Shown here piece after piece: positions 1 through 7,356 of a DNA stretch of 12,247 nucleotides. The DNA is taken from positions 1 through 12,247 of the forward strand of contig JAKSBO010000558.1 of the NCBI GenBank assembly GCA_022361095.1, given 5' to 3'. The notes below the pieces were generated by a model, which was not told the origin of the DNA, did not search any database, and was given only the letters and a program-made list of their open reading frames with translations. The position numbers and the translations under genes were made by a program. Source of the stretch: Desulfobacterales bacterium (lineage in GTDB: Bacteria; Desulfobacterota; Desulfobacteria; Desulfobacterales; Desulfobacteraceae). The number at the start of each line of letters is the position of its first letter. The first letter of the stretch is position 1.

Positions 1-104
1 AAAAAGCAACAACTGCCTTTAACATATTTAATATTTCTTGACAAAACGCATCTTACTATCCTAAAAGCATGAGTGGCGTACTTGCTGCTCAAATAATCGC
101 ACTA

Positions 105-130
105 CCGGAGATAAAGATTTAAATCCTCGG
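105..130. promoter_or_regulatory. Imperfect palindrome in the aconitase leader
   Basis: A perfect 10-bp palindrome GATTTAAATC (116-125) is flanked by CCGGAG on the left (105-110) and CTCGG on the right (126-130), which are near-complementary with one bulged base and an internal loop. It lies upstream of the TATAAT at 166-171 and could be a regulator-binding site. The evidence is symmetry and position only. Confidence 0.25.
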
Positions 131-165
131 TTTGATCGGAATGAAAGCATGTTTTAACGCTTTTA

Positions 166-171
166 TATAAT
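166..171 (+). promoter_or_regulatory. Possible -10 box of the aconitase promoter
   Basis: A perfect TATAAT lies 50 bases before the aconitase start, in an AT-rich stretch. No convincing -35 hexamer sits at 16-18 bases upstream; the nearest TTGATC (132-137) is 28 bases away. A TTGACA at 38-43 lacks a good -10 partner at normal spacing. The leader may be longer or the promoter activator-dependent. Confidence 0.3.
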
Positions 172-220
172 TCCGTTTGACGGGGGCAATTAATCATAAC
201 CATAAACGAAGAGAGGTAAA

Positions 221-2137
221 ATGAGCGCTTTAAGTTTGACACATAAGATCCTCAAGGATCACCTGGTTGAGCCTGCTGACCTGCCGGCACCCGGGGAATT
301 GATCAAAATCAAGATCGATGAAGCTTTCACCCAGGATGCCACCGGTACCATGTGTATGCTTCAACTGGAAGCCATGGGCGTTGATAAGGTAAAGCCCCTT
401 TCTGTAAACTTTGTTGATCACAGTATGCTTCAATCCGGTTTCAGAAACCCGGATGATCATCAATACCTGAGAACTGTTGCCGCAAAACTCGGCATCATCT
501 TTTCACCCCCCGGCACAGGTATCTGCCATTTCACCAACATGGAAAACTTCGTTAAACCTGGTATGACAGGTGTTGGCGCTGACAGCCATACCGTAAACGC
601 CGGTGGTTGCAGTGCGATCTTCATGGGTGCAGGCGGATATGACGTTGCCCTGGCAATGGCTACCGGCATGTACACCATGCCCATGCCCAAGGTGACCAAG
701 GTTTACCTGACCGGCCAGCTGGCCAAAAACTGCCAGGCCATGGACGTTATCTTAAAGATGCTTGAAATTGTCTCCGTAAAAGGCGGCAAGGGCATTATCT
801 TTGAATATTGTGGTCCCGGCGTTGATACCCTGTCCCTGACAGAACGTGCCACCATCACCAACATGGGCGCTGAAATGGGTGCCACCACCTCTATCTTCCC
901 AAGTGATGAAAACACCAAGGCCTTCCTGGAAAGCCGCGGCCGCGGCGGTGATTACACCGAAATGTCCGCTGACGAAGGCGCTTCCTATGACGCTGAAATC
1001 AACATCAACCTGTCTGAAATTGAACCGCTGATCGCCATCTATCCTTCCCCGGGTAATGTTGAAAAAGTTAAAGATCATGCCGGAACCACAATTCATCAGG
1101 TGTGCATCGGTTCCTGTACCAACAGCTCCTTTGAAAACATCGCGACTTTCGCAGAGACCCTTAAAGGCAAACGTGTTAAAGTTGACACCATGCTCTATCC
1201 GGGTTCCAGATCCGTTGCCATGCAGCTGGCTGATGCCGGTTACATCAAAATGATGTTCGAATCAGGCGTCAGAATCATGGAAAATGGTTGCGGCGCGTGT
1301 ATCGGCCAGGGCGGCTCCCCCCCAAGCGAAGGCATCACCCTGAGAACCTTCAACCGTAACTTCCCGAAACGTTCCGGTACCGACGATGCTCAATGTCATC
1401 TGATCAGTCCGCTTGTTGCGGCTGCCAGTGCTCTGACCGGTGTTATCACCGTTCCCGAGGAAAAAGACATTGCCATCAACGTAATTCCGCCGGTTATCGA
1501 CACCGGCTCCTTCATCATGCCGGATCAAGCCGACAAATCCGAAGGCGTTGTCCGCGGTCCCAACATCATGGCTCTGCCTGAGTTCTCACCGCTGCCGGAC
1601 GTTGTAAAAGGCGAAGTTCTGCTGAAACTTGGCGACAACATCAGTACTGACGACATCCAGCCTGCCGGTGTATTCCTGCCCCTGCGCTCCAATGTTAAAG
1701 AGTATGCCATGCAGGCAACTTACAACCAGGTTGACAGCACCTTTGCCGAACGCGCTGTAGCTCACAGAGACGCAGGCGGAGAAGGCATCATTGTCGGCGC
1801 TGAAAACTACGGTCAGGGAAGTTCCCGTGAACATGCCGCACTTTGCCCAAGATGGCTTGGCATCCGCGCGGTTATCGTGAAATCCTTTGCCCGTATCCAT
1901 GTGGCCAACCTGGTTAACTTCGGTATCGTTCCCATGACATTTAAGAACCCGGCTGACTACGACAAGATCACCCAGGGCGACACGGTGTCCTTTGATGCCA
2001 CAGACCTGGCCGGCGATCTGTTCCTTGAAGTCAACGGCGAAAAACTGCCGCTGGAACGTGCTTTTGACACAGACGTGATCCCCACTCTGCAATTGGGTGG
2101 TGCCCTGTCTCAGTTCAAAGCAACCTTCAAAGGCTAA
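221..2137 (+). CDS. acn: Aconitate hydratase, short Aquifex-type
   Basis: Interconverts citrate and isocitrate through cis-aconitate in the TCA cycle; a cytosolic 4Fe-4S enzyme. The 638-residue product is much shorter than the roughly 890-residue AcnA type and fits the short 'Aquifex-type' aconitases. Visible landmarks are GADSHTVNAGG near residue 120, the first cluster-ligand region CIGSCTNSS (Cys295, with Cys299 the likely ligand), NGCGACIGQGG with Cys357 and Cys360 as the other two ligands, then NRNFPKRSGT. The C-terminal swivel domain carries GDNISTDDIQPAG and the GQGSSREHAAL / SFARIHVANL signatures. The start is fixed by a GAGAGG ribosome site at 211-216, four bases before ATG. The gene is monocistronic, with a 220-bp leader and a strong terminator behind it. 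Desulfobacter-type sulfate reducers oxidise acetate through a modified TCA cycle, which would give this enzyme a central role if the host assignment is right. All three cluster cysteines are intact. Confidence 0.96.
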   Translation: MSALSLTHKILKDHLVEPADLPAPGELIKIKIDEAFTQDATGTMCMLQLEAMGVDKVKPLSVNFVDHSMLQSGFRNPDDHQYLRTVAAKLGIIFSPPGTGICHFTNMENFVKPGMTGVGADSHTVNAGGCSAIFMGAGGYDVALAMATGMYTMPMPKVTKVYLTGQLAKNCQAMDVILKMLEIVSVKGGKGIIFEYCGPGVDTLSLTERATITNMGAEMGATTSIFPSDENTKAFLESRGRGGDYTEMSADEGASYDAEININLSEIEPLIAIYPSPGNVEKVKDHAGTTIHQVCIGSCTNSSFENIATFAETLKGKRVKVDTMLYPGSRSVAMQLADAGYIKMMFESGVRIMENGCGACIGQGGSPPSEGITLRTFNRNFPKRSGTDDAQCHLISPLVAAASALTGVITVPEEKDIAINVIPPVIDTGSFIMPDQADKSEGVVRGPNIMALPEFSPLPDVVKGEVLLKLGDNISTDDIQPAGVFLPLRSNVKEYAMQATYNQVDSTFAERAVAHRDAGGEGIIVGAENYGQGSSREHAALCPRWLGIRAVIVKSFARIHVANLVNFGIVPMTFKNPADYDKITQGDTVSFDATDLAGDLFLEVNGEKLPLERAFDTDVIPTLQLGGALSQFKATFKG

Positions 2138-2162
2138 TTGCTGTATAGTTAAAGCACATCCC

Positions 2163-2189
2163 GCCGGGGGAACACTGCGTTCCTCCGGC
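2163..2189 (+). repeat. GC-rich hairpin after the aconitase gene
   Basis: GCCGGGGGAAC (2163-2173) pairs with GTTCCTCCGGC (2179-2189), 11 bp with one G-T wobble and a 5-base loop. No T-run follows directly, so it is not a complete intrinsic terminator. It may protect the 3' end of the aconitase mRNA or act together with the terminator ten bases further on. Confidence 0.7.
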
Positions 2190-2198
2190 ATGCATAAT

Positions 2199-2239
2199 AA
2201 AAGGAGGATAATCGACGTGGTCGGCTATCCTCCTTTTTT
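2199..2239 (+). terminator. Rho-independent terminator of the aconitase gene
   Basis: AAAAGGAGGATA (2199-2210) is perfectly complementary to TATCCTCCTTTT (2226-2237), 12 bp, ending in a run of six T (2234-2239). The 15-base loop can itself pair CGAC (2213-2216) with GTCG (2220-2223). The A-tract on the left arm means it could also work on the opposite strand, although the minus-strand exporter gene already ends about 125 bp to the right. Confidence 0.88.
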
Positions 2240-2248
2240 ATATGTACT

Positions 2249-2343
2249 CTCTGTAAACCACAGAGTTGTTTCAATATTCGTTGTGGGCCGAACCACGGAA
2301 ATCACAGAAGACAAATTTCTGTGCCTTCTGTGATTTCCGTGGT
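2249..2343. repeat. Intergenic inverted repeats of the CTGTG/CACAG type
   Basis: A 19-bp perfect inverted repeat has arms at 2292-2310 and 2325-2343 and a 14-base loop. The right arm and loop read as three 9-base units, TTCTGTGCC, TTCTGTGAT and TTCCGTGGT; the left arm holds the complements of the last two. Just upstream a smaller hairpin, CTCTGT / ACAGAG (2249-2254 and 2260-2265), uses the same sequence vocabulary. It sits between two convergent genes. Similar CTCTGTG-rich dispersed repeats are, from memory, common between genes in Desulfobacterota and some other phyla. No T-run follows either arm directly, so it is not a standard terminator. Confidence 0.8.
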
Positions 2344-2364
2344 CAAGCAGAAAAAAACCTGAGA

Positions 2365-3162
2365 TCACCAGAACACGGAGATCAGCATCCGTGTCCCCAC
2401 CACGTAAAGCAGCACGGCAAAAACACGCTTAAGTTTATCCACAGGCAGGCTGTGGGCAAGCTTAACCCCAATGGGTGCCGTGAGCACCGAGGCGGCAACA
2501 ATGCCTGCCAGGGCACCGAGATTGACAAATCCCAGGGAGTGGGGCGGCAGGTTAGGGGCCCCAAGCCCGTTGATCACATATCCTAAAAACCCGGCTGCAG
2601 CAATGGGAAACCCGATACCTGCGGAAGTGCCGATGGCTTTGTGGATTTTGGTATTACACCAGGTCAGAAACGGTACGGACAAGGTGCCGCCGCCAATGCC
2701 CACAAGACTTGAAAATATGCCGATGATACTGCCTGCCGCAAAGATGCCTGGTGTGCCGGGAATGTCCCGGGTGGGTTTGGGTTTTATCCCCATGAGCATC
2801 TGGGTGGCCACATAACATAAAAAAATGCCGAAAAAACATTTAAGAAAATTGGTGGAGAGCATGGAGGCAATCCAGGTGCCTGTAAATGTTCCCACCAGGA
2901 TGCCCGGCGTGATCCTGAATACAACAGGCCATACCACAGCGCCGCGTTTATGATGGGAGCGCATGCTGGAGACCGACGTAAATAAAATACTGGCCAAAGA
3001 TGTGCCCAAAGCCATATGAACAATGACTTCATGGGCCACATGCTGATGCGTAAACACCGAAGCAAGCATAGGGACGATTATAAGGCCCCCACCAATACCT
3101 AAAAGTCCCGCCAGAACGCCGGCCACGCCGCCAACAGCCAGATACAGCGCAATATAAATCAT
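2365..3162 (-). CDS. TSUP (TauE/SafE) family anion exporter
   Basis: Probable inner-membrane permease of the sulfite exporter TauE/SafE family (265 residues, usual family length). The protein is very hydrophobic and shows the family's internal duplication: GLLGIGGGLIIVP near residue 20 and SLVGIGGGTLSVPF near residue 150, each opening a half of about four membrane segments. Family members move sulfite, sulfoacetate or other organosulfur and C2 anions; the substrate here cannot be read from sequence. The start is supported by AAGGA eight bases before ATG. It follows glucokinase on the same strand after a 77-bp AT-rich gap and could be cotranscribed with it. A T7 run on the minus strand lies just past the stop (2351-2357) without a clear stem of its own. 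Confidence 0.9.
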   Translation of the reverse strand: MIYIALYLAVGGVAGVLAGLLGIGGGLIIVPMLASVFTHQHVAHEVIVHMALGTSLASILFTSVSSMRSHHKRGAVVWPVVFRITPGILVGTFTGTWIASMLSTNFLKCFFGIFLCYVATQMLMGIKPKPTRDIPGTPGIFAAGSIIGIFSSLVGIGGGTLSVPFLTWCNTKIHKAIGTSAGIGFPIAAAGFLGYVINGLGAPNLPPHSLGFVNLGALAGIVAASVLTAPIGVKLAHSLPVDKLKRVFAVLLYVVGTRMLISVFW

Positions 3163-3239
3163 CTGTTCAGTCCTTTATCCGTAATCAGTTAAACAAAAAA
3201 GATCAATATATAAAATCAAGGTAAAAAAGCAATGAATAG

Positions 3240-4232
3240 TTAGGAAGGACTCCCTTTCTCAAACCCATACCATGCCGCACCATGCAACGCGGCCCGGGGG
3301 TCAAGAATCACATGGACGGGCATAGTTGCACACAATGAACCAAAACGCCCTTTGTCAGTGATGCGGCTAAAAAAATCGGGCAGGGCCAGCCTTTGGAGGA
3401 TCCGGGGCGGTATGCCACCACCCAGATAGATACCGCCTGTGGGCAACAGTGTCACGGCCATATTTCCCGTGACCGTGCCAAGGACGCGGACGAACACGTC
3501 CAGTGTGGCTTCGCAGATATCAGCCTTGTGTTCAAGGGCAGTTTCCACAATCACCGGTGTTTTGTCCGCTGCCGCGTTCAGCTTTTCCCCTAGCCAGGCA
3601 GGTTCCGTGAAAATTTTATTTTCCAGAAAATAGTCATAGATATTGGGCAACTGGCCTCCGGAGCATACCCGTTCAAAACTGACGTGGCCATACCGGCGGC
3701 TTAAAAATTCCAAAAGTTGGATCTCCTGGTGATCCCGGGGGGAAAAGGCTGTATGCCCCCCTTCGCCGGCAAAGGCCCGGTACCGGTTGCCGGTCCAGAC
3801 CAAAAAGGCGGTGCCCAACCCCGTACCCGGTGCAATAACGGCCCTGTTTCCTCTGGGATCAGGCGCTCCCGGGTTCAAAGTAAAAAGGGCGTCTTTGTCC
3901 AAATGGGGTACGGACACGGCAATGGCTTTTAAATCATTAATCAAAAAGACCTTGGGAATGCCGCAGAGCTGTGTAATTTTACCGGCATCGATTTCCCAGG
4001 GCAGGTTGGTGATTTGCGACTGTCCACCTTTTACCGGCCCTGCCACCCCGAAACAGGCCGCCTGGGGGGTGAAGCCGGTCTGGTCCAGAAATTCTTGAAC
4101 AATGGCTTCAAAAGATTGATAATCGGCACTTTTAAAGCGGGCTTCGTGCACCGGATCTGCCGGCACCTTTGTCCTGTCGGCATAAACCGCAAGCACCGTT
4201 TTTGTACCGCCGATATCTCCTGCAAGCATCAT
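3240..4232 (-). CDS. glk: Glucokinase (Glk family)
   Basis: ATP-dependent phosphorylation of glucose to glucose 6-phosphate in the cytosol, 330 residues, close to E. coli Glk in length. The N-terminal phosphate-binding loop is GDIGGTKT (residues 5-12). FGVAGPVKGG (61-70) and LINDLKAIA (97-105) follow, with Asp100 the expected catalytic base. The second phosphate loop is APGTGLGTAF (134-143), then the sugar-binding GEGGH (156-160) and a glutamate in SFERVCSGG (185-193). The C-terminal nucleotide-binding part has GGIYLGGGIPP. Two adjacent ATGs give MMLAGD; the first (4230-4232) has AGGTG eight bases upstream and is preferred. It is divergent from the methyltransferase gene. In a sulfate reducer it may serve storage-glycogen or free-glucose recycling (inference). 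Confidence 0.93.
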   Translation of the reverse strand: MMLAGDIGGTKTVLAVYADRTKVPADPVHEARFKSADYQSFEAIVQEFLDQTGFTPQAACFGVAGPVKGGQSQITNLPWEIDAGKITQLCGIPKVFLINDLKAIAVSVPHLDKDALFTLNPGAPDPRGNRAVIAPGTGLGTAFLVWTGNRYRAFAGEGGHTAFSPRDHQEIQLLEFLSRRYGHVSFERVCSGGQLPNIYDYFLENKIFTEPAWLGEKLNAAADKTPVIVETALEHKADICEATLDVFVRVLGTVTGNMAVTLLPTGGIYLGGGIPPRILQRLALPDFFSRITDKGRFGSLCATMPVHVILDPRAALHGAAWYGFEKGSPS

Positions 4233-4346
4233 GGATTTTACACCTGTAAAATAAAAGGTTATGACTCTGTTTGGTTAGATAAACAACAGTCTTTTAAATA
4301 TAGGCTTTTTTCAACAATTTTAGGAGTGTTAACAAGGAAAAAAGAT
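4233..4346. promoter_or_regulatory. Divergent promoter region between glk and the methyltransferase
   Basis: This AT-rich 114-bp spacer must hold promoters for both flanking divergent genes. On the plus strand TTGGTT (4271-4276) and TTAAAT (4294-4299) lie 17 bases apart, but match the sigma-70 consensus only weakly. On the minus strand a TTGTTT and CATAAC pair is also 17 bases apart and equally weak. No strong operator-like palindrome was seen. Confidence 0.35.
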
Positions 4347-5180
4347 ATGAATGATTTTGCCAAAGCCCATTACACATGCCCGGCGCTTGGATCAAAAATT
4401 CGTCAGGGACTTGAAAGGGCAGGAAAAAATCCGGAACAGATCACACTGCGGGACCTTGCCCCGGTTGATCAGCTTCATACGGGTGCAGCCCCAGCCACCA
4501 TCGAATTGGTGGAACAAGCCGGCCTGGAAAAAGGCATGGCCATTTTAGATGCAGGCTGCGGTATTGGCGGTACATCCCGGCTTCTGGCACAAAATTTCGG
4601 ACTTGTTGTCCATGGTATTGACCTGTCCAAAGATTTCATTGAAACCGCACAGATGTTAAACCGGTGGTGCGGCCTTGAAGCGGACGGCACCATAAACCTC
4701 AAAAAAGGCTCCCTGCTGGCGCTACCTTATCCGGACAGTTTTTTTGACGCCGTGATCTGCCAGCACGTACTGCTCAACATCCAAGACAAACCCAAAGCCT
4801 TTGCCGAATTTTCAAGGGTACTGGCCCCCCGGGGTAAACTGATCCTGCACGAGATTGTGGATGGCCCCGGGCCTGATCCCCTTTATCCTGTACCCTGGGC
4901 CGGAAATGCATCCGCCTCCATGCTCTGTTCCCGGAAAAATCTTGGGGAATATGCCCAAAAGTCAGGCTTTGAACTTGTTTTCAGTAAAGATAACACCACA
5001 AATGCAGCACGTTGGTGGGAAAAGGTCAATGCCGTTAAAAAGGCAAAAGGAACAGGCCCATTGAACCCAGGCCTGGTTTTTGGAGACAATGCAGAAAGCT
5101 TTGGCCCAAACATGGAACATAATTTCAAAGAGAAAGCTGTGCTGTGCATGGAAGAGATCTGGATAAAATCCAAATTTTAA
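4347..5180 (+). CDS. Class I SAM-dependent methyltransferase
   Basis: A 277-residue Rossmann-fold methyltransferase of the UbiE/small-molecule type. The SAM-binding motif I is LDAGCGIGG (residues 68-75 region), the acidic post-I residue is Asp92 in GIDLS, and FFDAVICQHVLLNI (132-145) is motif II. The stretch DLAPVDQLHTG ahead of the fold resembles the 'VDQ-H-G' segment of sterol/sarcosine/tocopherol-type methyltransferases, where it helps bind substrate. The frame is open upstream to 4014, but the ATG at 4347 is chosen: it has AAGGA eight bases before it, and the earlier part lies antisense inside glk. The substrate is unknown. It precedes the D-amino-acid operon by 141 bp in the same direction, so it could modify that product, but an independent promoter candidate lies in the gap. 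Confidence 0.88.
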   Translation: MNDFAKAHYTCPALGSKIRQGLERAGKNPEQITLRDLAPVDQLHTGAAPATIELVEQAGLEKGMAILDAGCGIGGTSRLLAQNFGLVVHGIDLSKDFIETAQMLNRWCGLEADGTINLKKGSLLALPYPDSFFDAVICQHVLLNIQDKPKAFAEFSRVLAPRGKLILHEIVDGPGPDPLYPVPWAGNASASMLCSRKNLGEYAQKSGFELVFSKDNTTNAARWWEKVNAVKKAKGTGPLNPGLVFGDNAESFGPNMEHNFKEKAVLCMEEIWIKSKF

Positions 5181-5207
5181 TCTTTATGACCTTGCTGCAA
5201 TTCCTCA

Positions 5208-5234
5208 TTGACGCCAAGCATCATAATCTATATT
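5208..5234 (+). promoter_or_regulatory. Candidate sigma-70 promoter of the D-amino-acid operon
   Basis: TTGACG (5208-5213) and TATATT (5229-5234) are separated by 15 bases, each one mismatch from consensus. The spacing is shorter than the ideal 17. It is about 90 bases before the first gene of the five-gene run and is the best candidate in the 141-bp gap. Confidence 0.4.
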
Positions 5235-5321
5235 TGTTAACTACAAACACACGCCTGACGTCTCGGAAAAACAACGGCATACCCGGAAGTAAAGGCACAT
5301 TCGCAACAAACGGAGCAACCC

Positions 5322-6170
5322 ATGGACACCTATTATATTGACGGCAAATTCGTATCCGAAGACGAGGCCGCACTGTCTGTAAAAGACATCACCGTATTAA
5401 GGGGATTTGGCGTATTTGACTTTCTGATCACCTATAACAAACGGCCCTTTCGACTCGAAAAACATGTGGAGCGCCTGGAAAATTCCGCCCGCCATATTGG
5501 ACTCGAACTGAATCATTCCAACACAGAGATCTGTGACATTGTGATGCAGACCATAGAAAAAAACCCGCACCACAAAGAGGAGAATATCCGTATCGTCTAC
5601 ACCGGCGGTATCAGCTCAGACGGTGTAACCCCCCAGGGAAACGGCATCCTCATGGTCATGGCCACGTCCAAGCATGAACTGCCGGACTGGTGGTACACCA
5701 GGGGCACCAAAATCATCACCGTGGATATGGAAAGATTTATCCCCGAAGCCAAAAGCAGCAACTATCTGTCTGCCGTATTTGCCCAGCAAAAGGCCCGCAG
5801 CCAGGGCGCTGTTGAAGCCATCTACAAAAACAAGGACAACCGCCTGCTCGAAGGCACCACCACCAATCTTTTTGCCTTCAAAGACAATACCCTGATCACC
5901 CCGCCCGTTGACATTCTGCCCGGCGTAACCCGGGGGGCGGTGCTGGAACTATTAGAAAAAAAATATGACATTGTCCTGGATTTTATTCCCCAGGCAGACA
6001 TAGCCGACATGGATGAGGTGTTTATCACGGCATCCAACAAAGAGATCGTACCCGTCATCCAGGTGGACGACACGGTCATAGCCGACGGCAAACCCGGAGA
6101 AAAAACAGGTGCCCTGATGGCGGACTGGAAAGCATACACAACCGCATATGGCCTTGGAGAGGCAGACTGA
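5322..6170 (+). CDS. Class IV PLP aminotransferase (BCAT/D-amino-acid transaminase fold)
   Basis: A 282-residue fold-type IV aminotransferase, the fold shared by branched-chain transaminase, D-amino-acid transaminase and aminodeoxychorismate lyase. The Schiff-base lysine is Lys144 in EAKSSNYLSAVFAQQKA; LLEGTTTNLFAF (175-186) carries the conserved glutamate (Glu177) and Asn182, and ILPGVTRG (198-205) and FITASNKEIVPV (234-245) are further family blocks. HVERLENSA (48-56) matches the 'RL--SA' segment. The arginine-x-histidine carboxylate trap of Bacillus D-amino-acid transaminase is not visible; the equivalent stretch reads IRIVYTGGISSDGVTP. Context (alanine racemase directly behind, overlapping by one base) argues for D-alanine/D-glutamate or an alpha-keto-acid partner, but a branched-chain role cannot be excluded. 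GGAG at 5312-5315 supports the start. First gene of the operon. Confidence 0.88.
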   Translation: MDTYYIDGKFVSEDEAALSVKDITVLRGFGVFDFLITYNKRPFRLEKHVERLENSARHIGLELNHSNTEICDIVMQTIEKNPHHKEENIRIVYTGGISSDGVTPQGNGILMVMATSKHELPDWWYTRGTKIITVDMERFIPEAKSSNYLSAVFAQQKARSQGAVEAIYKNKDNRLLEGTTTNLFAFKDNTLITPPVDILPGVTRGAVLELLEKKYDIVLDFIPQADIADMDEVFITASNKEIVPVIQVDDTVIADGKPGEKTGALMADWKAYTTAYGLGEAD

Positions 6171-7342
6171 TGAATCCTTCCAATGCACAACCGTTCCTTG
6201 AGCCCCAAAGCCGGGTGCAGGTGGATCTCTCCGCCTTTGGGCAGAATGTACGAACACTGAAAGGGCTGATTCCAGCCGACACCCGGTTCTGCGCCGTGGT
6301 CAAAGCCAATGCTTACGGGCACGGCGGAATCCAATGCGCAAAAACCGTCCTGGAAAACGGTAGCCATTTTCTCGCCGTGGCCCGGATCTCGGAAGCCGCT
6401 GCCATGAGAGAAGCCGGTATCACCGCGCCCATTCTTCTTCTGGGCGAGTCCCTGCCGGAACAGGTCTCCTTTCTCGCGGCCCACGGCATCCGGGCAAGCG
6501 TGGCGGATATCCAGGCTGCAAAAGCCTTGTCTGCCGAGGCCCACGCCTTAAATACCACCTTAAAAATTCATATCAAGCTGGATACGGGCATGGGCCGTCT
6601 GGGATTTCTTCATCCCGGCGCGGTTACCCAAAAATCCGGGGATTCGGCAGGCATTGTTCAGGCCGGGGGCATTGCAGGCTTAAAAGGCCTTGAGGTGGAA
6701 GGCGCCTACACCCATTTTGCCAAGGCGGACGCCATTGACAAAACCCATGCCAAGGGCCAGTTGGCCCGGTTCAATGAAATGGTTGCCATGCTTGCGGATA
6801 TGGGAATCCGTCCGCAAATCCGCCACGCCGCCAATTCTGCGGCGGTTCTTGAGCTGCCGGAAGCCCATTTTGACATGGTGCGCCCCGGCGTTGCCATGTA
6901 CGGAATGGCCCCCTCTGATGAGGTGGACATCACACGCCATAAGCTTGCGCCCATCATGTCCATCACGGCAAAAATCATTTATGTCAAGGCCGTGCCTGGA
7001 AATTTCACCGTCTCTTACGGTTGCACCCATGTCACAAAAGCCCCCACGGTGATTGCCACGGTGCCCATCGGGTATGCAGACGGGTACAGCCGGCTTTTGT
7101 CCAACCGGGGGCAGATGCTGGTCAAAGGCAAAAAGGCCCCGGTTACAGGCCGGGTCACCATGGATTTCACCATGATTGATGTCGGGCACATTCCAGGGGT
7201 TAAACCCGGAGACGATGTCACCATCCTTGGAGCCCAGGGAGAGGAACGGATCACGGCCGAGAGCATTGCCGGTCTCACCGGAACCATAAATTACGAGGTC
7301 ACCACGGGCCTGACCGGGCGGATGCCTGTGTCGCACGTGTAA
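6170..7342 (+). CDS. alr: Alanine racemase
   Basis: Converts L-alanine to D-alanine with PLP; 390 residues, typical length, cytosolic. The PLP lysine is Lys45 in VVKANAYGHGG. TGMGRLGF holds Arg143, the arginine contacting the PLP phenolate or substrate. NSAA (222-225) and MVRPGVAMYG (236-245) follow, and the second catalytic base is Tyr283 in VSYGCTH at the start of the beta domain. VPIGYADGYSR and GRVTMDF (327-333) are also standard. The ATG overlaps the stop of the upstream aminotransferase gene (TGATG) and has GGAGAGG (6156-6162) inside that gene, so the two are translationally coupled. Whether this is the only alanine racemase of the cell, and so also feeds peptidoglycan, is unknown; its placement suggests it supplies D-Ala to the ligase-like protein downstream. 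Confidence 0.95.
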   Translation: MNPSNAQPFLEPQSRVQVDLSAFGQNVRTLKGLIPADTRFCAVVKANAYGHGGIQCAKTVLENGSHFLAVARISEAAAMREAGITAPILLLGESLPEQVSFLAAHGIRASVADIQAAKALSAEAHALNTTLKIHIKLDTGMGRLGFLHPGAVTQKSGDSAGIVQAGGIAGLKGLEVEGAYTHFAKADAIDKTHAKGQLARFNEMVAMLADMGIRPQIRHAANSAAVLELPEAHFDMVRPGVAMYGMAPSDEVDITRHKLAPIMSITAKIIYVKAVPGNFTVSYGCTHVTKAPTVIATVPIGYADGYSRLLSNRGQMLVKGKKAPVTGRVTMDFTMIDVGHIPGVKPGDDVTILGAQGEERITAESIAGLTGTINYEVTTGLTGRMPVSHV

Positions 7343-7356
7343 ATCCAAGGAGGCCC

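Noticed and set aside
1586..2191. A 201-codon minus-strand frame opposite the aconitase C-terminus
   Set aside because: It overlaps the conserved swivel domain and the terminator region, and its product resembles no family.
2373..2396. ACACGGA/TCCGTGT stem near the 3' end of the exporter gene as its terminator
   Set aside because: The stem lies inside the coding sequence and is separated from the T7 run at 2351-2357 by about 15 bases, so it is not a normal intrinsic terminator.
4209..4216. GCCGATAT, a sigma-28 -10-like string on the plus strand
   Set aside because: It lies inside the glucokinase coding region and the -35 position reads CAAGCACC, which does not fit.
4014..4346. Upstream in-frame extension of the methyltransferase gene
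   Set aside because: The extension is antisense to the conserved N-terminal part of glucokinase and has no homology-like content, while the ATG at 4347 has a good ribosome site and starts a typical methyltransferase N-terminus.
5822..7348. Long open frames on the minus strand (about 220-240 codons) opposite the aminotransferase and alanine racemase genes
   Set aside because: Their translations show no recognisable domain and lie opposite genes with intact catalytic motifs; GC-rich codon bias on one strand opens such frames by chance.
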